This document shows, in pieces, positions 25,000 through 31,692 of a stretch of 31,692 bases of DNA. The notes beneath the pieces were generated by a model. It had not been told where the DNA came from. It did not search any database and was given only the letters and a program-made list of their open reading frames with translations. Position numbers and translations under genes: made by a program. Source of the stretch: Hungateiclostridiaceae bacterium UBA1305 (lineage in GTDB: Bacteria; Bacillota; Clostridia; Acetivibrionales; DTU013); NCBI GenBank assembly GCA_002307275.1, contig DBTX01000020.1, positions 1 through 31,692 of the forward strand, in the 5' to 3' direction. How positions within the stretch are numbered: position 1 is the first letter of the stretch; each line of letters begins with the position of its first letter.

Positions 25000-26550
25000 T
25001 TATTCGGGGTTATTTAATATTTCTCTGTATTCTTTTGGCGACAAGCCTGTATTTTTCTTAAAGGCCAGTGAGAAGTAGTTGGTATCATGATAGCCTATCT
25101 TTCCGGCTATTTCATAAGTCTTTAAGCCTGATACTCCAAGATACTGCTTCGCTATATCAATTCTTTTCCTTGTTATATACTCATTGCAACCCTCGCCCAT
25201 TTCCTTTTTAAATAATCTTGAGAAATAGTTGCGTGCAACATGAAATTGCTCAGCCAGAGTAAACACAGTTAAATCCTCCGTGAGACGTTCATTTATATAT
25301 TTTGTTGCTGCTTCAATAATTTCATGCATCTGTTTCTTATTTGAATACATAAGTTTAACAATAAACATTTCAATGAAAACGCAGCAGTTTTCTATATCAT
25401 TATTTTGAAGAGTGGAAATAAAAGTCTCTAAACGCCCGTCAGCAGAGTAACCTGTTGTCTTTAGATATTCCCAGTAAAAAGCCGATGCAAGATCATAAAA
25501 CTTTTGCTCTGCATAAACCTTTTGAGTGACTGACTTTCTAACTTCATCTATAAACATTTTCAAATATTTTTTAGCTGTATCTGTATCTTGAAAATTGTCT
25601 AATATTTTTTTCTTAAAATATAAAAGCTTATCCTCAAAAATTCCCTCATTGATTTCGGTTGTTACTTTAGCTAAATTCTGTATTTTTATCAATTTATAAC
25701 TTTCTTTAGCCTTATCATAGGAATTTCTTATATTTGACATATGCGAAACAACAGGACCGATTCTCGCATCCAACTCAACATCGTATTCAACATTAATTAT
25801 CTCCTGCAGCTTTAATATCTGATCTTCTGGACTTTCACATTTTGAATTCACATAGAATATAACCACGATATCTCCATTATGATTTTGGAAAGTCCACCCG
25901 TGGTTGTTTGCATCTACCATATTTATTAAGGAGCTTTTGATAGACATGGCAAGTAGGTTTTTATGCTGATTCCAGACACTCTCCAGAGATATTGCAGGCG
26001 TTATCAGTGCAACCTGATACTGGCTGTTTTCTTCAATATTTAATTCTTCAATATTAATATCGTCGAGTTCAACAGCCTTCTCGGTAAGCTGTATAAGTGA
26101 TTTTTCAAAGGCACGCTGGTTTTCCAAAACCCTCTTTCGGTTAAAGATATTGCACTTCAAAGAAGACTGGATTTCGTTTTGTATATGCTCCACCTGCAAT
26201 TTTATACAATTAATCAAACTGTTTTCCTCTACAGGTTTCAAAATAAAATCCTTTACTCCCAGGGTACAGCTCTTTTGAGCGTATTTGAAATCGTCGTAGC
26301 CTGTCAGGACAATAATCCTAAGATCAGGTATGATCTCCAGCATAAGCCTGGTCATTTCCAAGCCGTCCATTTCAGGCATACAAATATCTGTCAGCATTAT
26401 ATCAAGTTTTATTTTACGGGCTATTTCCAGTGCCTCCCGGGCACATGAAGCAGTGTAAACATCGTCTATCCCGAGCTCTGCCCAGGGAATCAGATTGTAT
26501 AATCCGTTCCTGATCATGATTTCGTCATCAACAATTATCACTTTGTACAA
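25000..26550 (-). CDS. YesN-type response regulator with AraC domain, second cassette
   Basis: 516 residues. The receiver domain (1-120) has the acidic pocket DDE at 8-10, phospho-acceptor D55 (IMLTDICMPEMDG) and the conserved Lys in FILKPVEENSL. The centre is a long helical region (about 125-410). The C-terminal AraC domain shows FTLAEQFHVARNYFSRLFKK and EIAGKIGYHDTNYFSLAFKK, ending TGLSPKEYREIL. It starts 72 bases after the stop of the YesM-like kinase and is the last gene of the second cassette. It is only distantly similar to the first regulator, so the two systems probably answer to different sugars. No clear terminator is seen after it; the intron remnant follows on the other strand. 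Confidence 0.96.
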   Translation of the reverse strand: MYKVIIVDDEIMIRNGLYNLIPWAELGIDDVYTASCAREALEIARKIKLDIMLTDICMPEMDGLEMTRLMLEIIPDLRIIVLTGYDDFKYAQKSCTLGVKDFILKPVEENSLINCIKLQVEHIQNEIQSSLKCNIFNRKRVLENQRAFEKSLIQLTEKAVELDDINIEELNIEENSQYQVALITPAISLESVWNQHKNLLAMSIKSSLINMVDANNHGWTFQNHNGDIVVIFYVNSKCESPEDQILKLQEIINVEYDVELDARIGPVVSHMSNIRNSYDKAKESYKLIKIQNLAKVTTEINEGIFEDKLLYFKKKILDNFQDTDTAKKYLKMFIDEVRKSVTQKVYAEQKFYDLASAFYWEYLKTTGYSADGRLETFISTLQNNDIENCCVFIEMFIVKLMYSNKKQMHEIIEAATKYINERLTEDLTVFTLAEQFHVARNYFSRLFKKEMGEGCNEYITRKRIDIAKQYLGVSGLKTYEIAGKIGYHDTNYFSLAFKKNTGLSPKEYREILNNPE

Positions 26551-26622
26551 TATACTTCACCCAACCATTTCCCTTACATTTTGTATTATTAAACCAAAAC
26601 TCATAAAGAAACACTTTTTCAG

Positions 26623-28398
26623 CTATATATTGTTTTCCATATTTAAACGCAGCCTTACATTAGCTGTTACACCACCATATTCATTAAGTTCATAGAAAAG
26701 CCCGTAGTGGTCGCCAAAGAACAGGTTTATTCTCCTATGTACATTTCTTACTCCGTATCCTACACTTGAGTCATTATCCTTTAATGTTCGGTTTAAACTT
26801 CTTATTTGGTCAGGAACCATACCTGCACCGTTATCAATAACTTTTACAACAAGGTCAGTTCCTTCCTGCACAGCTGTTATTTTTATAAAGCCTTTTGCCT
26901 GTTTAAGCCTTAAACTGTGATAAATAGCATTTTCCACCAATGGCTGCAATGTCATTTTAGGTATTCTGACAGCCAGAAATTCCTCGGGTATATCAATATA
27001 ACTTTCCATCTTGTCCTTATAACGCATTTCCTGTATGATCAAATAATTTTCTACATGTTCAGATTCATTTTTTAAAGGTATAATATCTTCACCTCTACTA
27101 AGGCTGATACGGTAAAAACCGGCCAGGGCTTTTACCATTGTCGAAATTTCATAATGTCCGCAGAGCAGAGCCTGCCAATGAATTGATTCCAATGTATTAT
27201 AAAGAAAGTGCGGATTAATTTGAGCTTGCAAAGCTTTAAACTCTATTTCTTTAAGCTGCCGCTGTTCGTCATAAATTTTCTTCATTAAAACATTTATCTG
27301 CTCAACCATTATATTAAAGCCCTTTGAAACCTGCTCGAAATCGTATCCGTGATCCGATAGATTTATTCTCGTTGTCAGATCCCCTTTGGAAACCATGGAC
27401 ATTCTGTAAATCAAATCGTCAAAAGGTCTAAGCAAATGTTTACTAAAGCTGAAGGAAATAAAAGACGCAATTATTATCGTAAGTAAAACTATTATGAAAA
27501 TAGCCAATAGCATGATATTATTATCTCTGAGCAAATAACTTATAGGAAGTGACCCTATTACATACCAATCCCAGTCCTTTATGTATTTGTAAACGACCAT
27601 CTTCCCATCTATCTCTACAGCACCATCCTGTTTATTGAGTATGATTTTCAGGCCGGCGTCCGATGATATCTTACTCTTGTCGATGTTGGATACAATTGTT
27701 CCTTTACCATCCATTATAAAGGTATCAAGTGGAAGATTCATGTTCCTGTGCGAATAGAACCGTGCCACAACGTCTTCTGTTACCGATATCCCAAGCATAC
27801 CAACAGGCTTTTTAATCTGATATATATCAAAAATTGGCTGATATATTGATAGAGTATATTTATTTGTCATTACCGGATCCTGCCTGAAGCTGACTCTGAT
27901 TGGACTACCTGATATATCATTTTGTGAAAGATAGGCTTCTACATTTGAATAATCGGAATTTCGTCCTGCCTTTGTGGGACCTAAATAAAGCAGCTTATCA
28001 TCCAGTACTTTATAAAGATAAACATACAAAATATCCCTTTTTGAGCCTATAATATTTGACATGGATTTGTAGACATCATCCACCTTCATTGAAAAGTCCA
28101 AAGTATCTTCATCATGCTTTGACAGATATTCCTGAAGGCTTTTATCTGTAACAATACTATCTGGTGTACTTTCAAGATTTTTCAGGTAGTCTTCAAGATT
28201 TGATGTGTTTTGTTCAAGCTGCTGCATTGTCATATCTTTGGCTTGCTGCTTAATAGATCTGCTGGTTACAGTATAAGAAAATCCGACCACAATCAATACT
28301 GTCAGACAAATTGTTATTACAAGGTAATAGGTGAGTTTTGATCTGAAAGGAATATTCCTTAAATTTTCTTTAAAGCTTTGTAATAACCAATTATTCAT
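26623..28398 (-). CDS. YesM-type membrane sensor histidine kinase, second cassette
   Basis: 591 residues. Membrane segment at about 22-43 (LTYYLVITICLTVLIVVGF), an extracellular dCache-like sensing domain (about 45-290, with PIRVSFRQDPVMTNKYTLSI and YIKDWDWYVIGSLP), a second segment at about 292-316, a HAMP linker, then the kinase core with phospho-acceptor H397 (LQAQINPHFLYNTLE) and an ATP-binding domain with the N box (QPLVENAIYHSL) and G boxes (DNGAGM; GYGVRNVHRRI). It follows the binding lipoprotein after 17 bases and precedes its regulator, which it should phosphorylate. The ligand is likely the sugar handled by the adjacent importer. Confidence 0.95.
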   Translation of the reverse strand: MNNWLLQSFKENLRNIPFRSKLTYYLVITICLTVLIVVGFSYTVTSRSIKQQAKDMTMQQLEQNTSNLEDYLKNLESTPDSIVTDKSLQEYLSKHDEDTLDFSMKVDDVYKSMSNIIGSKRDILYVYLYKVLDDKLLYLGPTKAGRNSDYSNVEAYLSQNDISGSPIRVSFRQDPVMTNKYTLSIYQPIFDIYQIKKPVGMLGISVTEDVVARFYSHRNMNLPLDTFIMDGKGTIVSNIDKSKISSDAGLKIILNKQDGAVEIDGKMVVYKYIKDWDWYVIGSLPISYLLRDNNIMLLAIFIIVLLTIIIASFISFSFSKHLLRPFDDLIYRMSMVSKGDLTTRINLSDHGYDFEQVSKGFNIMVEQINVLMKKIYDEQRQLKEIEFKALQAQINPHFLYNTLESIHWQALLCGHYEISTMVKALAGFYRISLSRGEDIIPLKNESEHVENYLIIQEMRYKDKMESYIDIPEEFLAVRIPKMTLQPLVENAIYHSLRLKQAKGFIKITAVQEGTDLVVKVIDNGAGMVPDQIRSLNRTLKDNDSSVGYGVRNVHRRINLFFGDHYGLFYELNEYGGVTANVRLRLNMENNI

Positions 28399-28415
28399 AT
28401 TAACCTATCATCATC

Positions 28416-29714
28416 TTATTGATTATAGTATTGACGAGTTATTTCTTCCATTTTCTCTGCAGCCTGCTTTGGGTCCGCTCCTCCAAACATCTGTCTTACA
28501 AGCATCAAATGAGCCTCGGATAACTTTGGGGGCAGGTATTGGTCATACCAAAACTGAACATTTGGCGATTTATTTATATACTCTAAAATTTTTTTGATCA
28601 AAGGATCCTGAATATCAGGATTTTTAACAGGAGGTATTTTACCTGCATCAATTCGCTTTTGAACTGCTGTGTCATCAATAAGATAGGTAATCAGTTCAAA
28701 AGCCTTGTCAGTGTAGTCACAGGAACCCGCTACAGAATAATAGTTATCTCCGAGACTTCCAATAGTATTGTTAGGATTACCCTTCCCATCGGTTATTGCA
28801 GGGAAGGGAAAACACCCAATTTTATCATAGAATCCCGGATTTTCATATTTTATATTGCTTATAAACCAGCTTCCAGTCAAAAGCATACTTACAGATTCAT
28901 CATATAATAAATTCCGGGCATCACCCGAGTCTTCATCCATCCAGTTGAAGCCCTTTGGAAATGCACCCATATCCACAAGCTGCCTCACCATATTACCGGC
29001 TTCGACGAATACCTTATTATCAAAGGAGCCCCCATTCTTTCTGTTTGCAGCATTATCAAAAATCTCAGGCCCACCCAGCCGGTCAACAATATACATATAA
29101 AACATTGAACCTGTCCATGCAGTTCTGTTTGCTAAAGCAAATGGTATATATCCGTGGTCTTTTAAAACTTTAATATTTTGCTTAAGTTGTTCATAAGTTT
29201 CAGGCTCTGATAAGTTTAGTGATTTGTAAATACTCTTGTTGTAGAAAATCAATGCGATGGCCATGTTTTCCACCGGAACACCCCATATTCCACTCTCATC
29301 GGTAACCATCTGCAAAGCTTTATCGTTAAATCTCGATGAGTAATTGTCCTGATCCATATATTTACTGAGATTAACAACCCCACCGATATTTATATACTCC
29401 TTCAATATTCCTCCTGACCAGGTAGGAAAAACATCGGGCATCTGGTTAGTTGCCACACACACTGATAATCTGCTTTTGTATAGATCGTTAGGTATCAATT
29501 CATGTATTACTTCAAAATCATTATTATCCGCTTCAAATCTTGCTACTGAATCGGCAATTACCTCATTTACTTCAGAATCTCCTTGTATTGAATAGAAATT
29601 CAATTGTTTTTTCTCCGGTTTAAAGGTGTTACCACCAATTTGCCCTTCATAGTAACACCCCGTTAAGAGAAGAATAATAAAAAATACAATAAGGTTTTGA
29701 AGTATCTTTTGCAT
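28416..29714 (-). CDS. sugar-binding lipoprotein, second cassette (SBP3)
   Basis: 432 residues from the ATG at 29714, preceded by GAGAGGG; a start 11 codons upstream would put charged residues before the signal peptide and lacks a good site. Residues 1-20 form a lipoprotein signal (FFIILLLTGC, Cys20). The rest is a CUT1 solute-binding fold (QMPDVFPTWSGG, GVPVENMAIALIFYNKSIY, ESVSMLLTGSWFISNIKYE). It is not closely similar to SBP1 or SBP2. It lies downstream of the two permeases and directly upstream of the kinase, so one protein may serve both import and sensing in this cassette. Confidence 0.94.
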   Translation of the reverse strand: MQKILQNLIVFFIILLLTGCYYEGQIGGNTFKPEKKQLNFYSIQGDSEVNEVIADSVARFEADNNDFEVIHELIPNDLYKSRLSVCVATNQMPDVFPTWSGGILKEYINIGGVVNLSKYMDQDNYSSRFNDKALQMVTDESGIWGVPVENMAIALIFYNKSIYKSLNLSEPETYEQLKQNIKVLKDHGYIPFALANRTAWTGSMFYMYIVDRLGGPEIFDNAANRKNGGSFDNKVFVEAGNMVRQLVDMGAFPKGFNWMDEDSGDARNLLYDESVSMLLTGSWFISNIKYENPGFYDKIGCFPFPAITDGKGNPNNTIGSLGDNYYSVAGSCDYTDKAFELITYLIDDTAVQKRIDAGKIPPVKNPDIQDPLIKKILEYINKSPNVQFWYDQYLPPKLSEAHLMLVRQMFGGADPKQAAEKMEEITRQYYNQ

Positions 29715-29760
29715 GCTATCCCTCTCAAATCTAACCTTATAACACATCTGTTCAAAAATA

Positions 29761-29990
29761 ATTTTTTCGACTATAGAAAAATTTAATTACAGCTGCTGCG
29801 TTTCAACGAGGCGGGAGATATACTCGCCATCTGAAAAACAAATCGGTATCCGCCACCTGGGCTTTTTGCGAAGCATAAGACCATTGAGGTGAGGGACATC
29901 TTTCGCCTTGTTATAAATATATACCAAACTATCTTCTTAAACAATAACAAATACTTCCCCATCCCTCTGTGTGACTGCAGGATGTCGCCC
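29761..29990 (-). other. hairpin-rich intergenic stretch between permease and binding-protein genes
   Basis: This gap inside an otherwise tight operon is less A/T-rich than its flanks and has several inverted repeats: GGCGG (29810-29814) against CCGCC (about 29850), CACCT against AGGTG, GGGACATC (29893-29900) against GATGTCGCCC (29981-29990), and TTGTTAT against ATAACAA. No frame gives a recognisable protein. It may be a decayed small mobile element or a structured RNA that lowers or separates expression of the two parts; I cannot name a family. Confidence 0.4.
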
Positions 29991-30818
29991 TTAACCTTTA
30001 ACGGCTCCCGCCATCATTCCTTTTATGAGTTTATCCTGACCTATGGTAAATGCAGCAATCATCGGCAGAGCGCAAAGGGTTAATACTGCCATAATCATCG
30101 GAATATTTGCGGCATACTGGCCCTGATATTCCCATATGGAAAGCGGCAAAGTCCGGCTTTTGGGAGATTGCGTCAACACTAATGCAAAACTGAATTCATT
30201 CCACATATTTACGCTGTTGAATATTGCCAGAGTCGCCAGGCCGGGTCTTGATAAAGGAACGATAATATTAAAAAAGGTCCTGAATTTACCACAGCCATCT
30301 ATTTCAGCAGATTCCTCAAGTTCTTTTGGGATCTGAGCCATAAAGCTTGTCAGTACAAATACTGAAATGGGCAGATTAAATGCCGTATAGGGACCAATAA
30401 GTGCAAAAACCGTATCATAAAGATTTAATTTCTGGGTAAGCTGGAAAACGGGTATCAGCGTAACATGTATAGGTACAGCCATAGTAGCAACAATAAGACC
30501 AAAAAGAGGTTTATTCAGCTTGAAACTGAATCTTGAGAACGGATATGCAGCAAATAGAGCTGTGATAAGAATTAAAACAAGTGATACCGCTACAACAAAG
30601 ATGCTATTGAAGAGATACTTATAAAAATTACTTGCGATTACTTCAGTAAAATTATGTAAATATATACCTTTTGGTATTGCAAATACTCCAGTCGTAAGTA
30701 TTTCAAACTGCTCTTTAAAGGCTGAGGCAACCATAAAGTAAAATGGAGCTCCAGCTAAAACAAGCCATATTAAGGCTAAAGTTGTTATTATTATTTTGCC
30801 GATAGCTATTTTTTTCAT
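29991..30818 (-). CDS. CUT1 sugar ABC transporter permease, MalG type, second cassette
   Basis: 275 residues with six predicted membrane segments, the first at about 10-30. The EAA loop reads ELEESAEIDGCGKFRTFFNI followed by IVPLSRPGL, the canonical ATPase contact site, and the C-terminus KLIKGMMAGAVKG is typical for MalG-like subunits. It starts 6 bases after the MalF-like stop, with its GAGGAGGTG site overlapping the end of that gene, so the pair is cotranscribed. No ATPase is encoded in the cassette. Confidence 0.95.
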   Translation of the reverse strand: MKKIAIGKIIITTLALIWLVLAGAPFYFMVASAFKEQFEILTTGVFAIPKGIYLHNFTEVIASNFYKYLFNSIFVVAVSLVLILITALFAAYPFSRFSFKLNKPLFGLIVATMAVPIHVTLIPVFQLTQKLNLYDTVFALIGPYTAFNLPISVFVLTSFMAQIPKELEESAEIDGCGKFRTFFNIIVPLSRPGLATLAIFNSVNMWNEFSFALVLTQSPKSRTLPLSIWEYQGQYAANIPMIMAVLTLCALPMIAAFTIGQDKLIKGMMAGAVKG

Positions 30819-30824
30819 TCTGCT

Positions 30825-31592
30825 CTACACCTCCTCTTTTCCATTAATAATCTTAAGAGTAAATAATGAAATGATAGTAATTACCAGAAACATACCTGAT
30901 GCTATTGTAGAACCATATCCCATCTTCATTGTCTGGAAAGCATTCTTATACATATATGTCGCCATAAGTTCCGTGGCACTGTTAGGTCCACCCTGAGTCA
31001 TTACATAAATCAGGTCAAAGTACTTTAGTGAACCTATAAGTGATAAGACAGCTGCACTCTTCACAGCCCCCTTCATGGAAGGCAGAGCCACTCTCCAAAA
31101 ATATTGTCCGTATGTTGCGCCATCAATTATCGATGCTTCATATGTCTCTATTGGCAATGAGCTGAAAGCTGCCAGAAAATATACCATATAAAAAGGGATG
31201 TACTGCCAGCATATTACCGCGATTACCGCAAATATTGCATATGATGGATTGCCCAGAATATCAACCATTCCTTCACCGCCGAATATTGTGGAAACAGCAC
31301 TTATGAGGCCAAACTGAGGGTCATAGGTATACTTGAACAAAAAGCCTATTGCTACTGATGACATAAGCATGGGTAGAAAATAAATCATTTTAAGGAAGTT
31401 TAATCGCTTTCCTCCTGTATCAAGTAGAAAAGCAATTGCCATTGCTATTGGCAACTGTATGGAAATTGACAAAACAACTATTAGTATATTGTTAAAAAAG
31501 GATTTGAAAAAGACATTGTCCTTAATGAGCATCTTCCAATTATCCAAGTTTGAAAATATTTTATCAGAGCTGATACCATTCCAGATATGCAT
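30825..31592 (-). CDS. CUT1 sugar ABC transporter permease, MalF type (5' end disrupted or incomplete)
   Basis: The EAA loop reads ETYEASIIDGATYGQYFWRV and the end ITIISLFTLKIINGKEEV is MalF-like. From the first in-frame ATG (31592) the protein has 255 residues, against about 290 for the family, and lacks the first membrane segment. In the same frame the DNA upstream, to 31679, encodes that segment (FSPAVFLVPVFFFTSIFIIY, then PIIDSFWLS), but an in-frame TGA at 31680-31682 cuts it off and no start codon lies between. Either the gene is frameshifted or broken near 31680, or the sequence has an error there; one extra base after ATGA at 31680-31683 would give a start codon in frame. The window ends 10 bases later. 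Confidence 0.85.
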   Translation of the reverse strand: MHIWNGISSDKIFSNLDNWKMLIKDNVFFKSFFNNILIVVLSISIQLPIAMAIAFLLDTGGKRLNFLKMIYFLPMLMSSVAIGFLFKYTYDPQFGLISAVSTIFGGEGMVDILGNPSYAIFAVIAVICWQYIPFYMVYFLAAFSSLPIETYEASIIDGATYGQYFWRVALPSMKGAVKSAAVLSLIGSLKYFDLIYVMTQGGPNSATELMATYMYKNAFQTMKMGYGSTIASGMFLVITIISLFTLKIINGKEEV

Positions 31593-31692
31593 GCTTAACC
31601 AAAAAGAATCTATAATCGGATAAATTATGAAAATGGATGTAAAAAAGAATACCGGAACAAGGAAAACAGCAGGGCTAAATCATGAAGCAAAA

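Noticed and set aside
29889..30083. Short + strand frame in the hairpin-rich intergenic stretch
   Set aside because: It runs into the antisense of the permease gene, has no ribosome-binding site and shows no known motif.
1..31692. CRISPR arrays, tRNA or rRNA genes
   Set aside because: No regularly spaced repeats, cloverleaf-type sequence or rRNA-like stretches were seen on either strand.

Overview
The window looks like chromosomal DNA of a Gram-positive, glycan-degrading member of the Clostridia. The signs are strong Shine-Dalgarno sites, S-layer-homology (SLH) anchoring, two YesM/YesN-type two-component systems, CUT1 sugar ABC transporters lacking their own ATPase, GH94 and GH95 enzymes, and a group II intron remnant. 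Genus cannot be fixed from the sequence alone; Ruminiclostridium/Acetivibrio-like organisms are a reasonable guess.

Left edge (1-2,890): the start of a sugar-1-phosphate nucleotidyltransferase gene cut by the window edge, a decayed galE fragment, an intact AraC-type regulator on the + strand preceded by a perfect 14-bp palindrome, and then a gene graveyard of three relics (DUF4062-like, DUF1016/YhcG-like and dus) lying end to end on the - strand.

Centre (2,907-24,207): a large glycan locus, all on the - strand. In transcription order it reads: GH95-like enzyme, sensor kinase, AraC-type response regulator, a first binding lipoprotein (terminator), then a paralogous binding lipoprotein, a hairpin attenuator, two permeases, a GH94 phosphorylase, a 2,081-residue secreted GH101-like multidomain enzyme, and a secreted protein with three SLH domains, ending at a strong terminator. 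The simplest reading is that the giant enzyme trims a glycan outside the cell, the lipoprotein and permeases import the product, and the cytoplasmic GH94 and GH95 enzymes break it down. The kinase/regulator pair, possibly with its own binding lipoprotein as sensor, would control the locus. The plan resembles the galacto-N-biose pathway (GH101, ABC importer, GH112 phosphorylase, nucleotide-sugar enzymes) with GH94 where GH112 would be expected.

Right side (24,241-31,692): a 120-bp palindromic MITE-like element, the GH95 promoter region, the 3' end of a group II intron (maturase C-terminus, domains V and VI) on the + strand, and a second - strand sugar-uptake and sensing cassette: two permeases, a binding lipoprotein, a YesM-like kinase and a YesN-like regulator. 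The outermost permease is interrupted by a stop codon inside its first membrane segment, close to the window edge.
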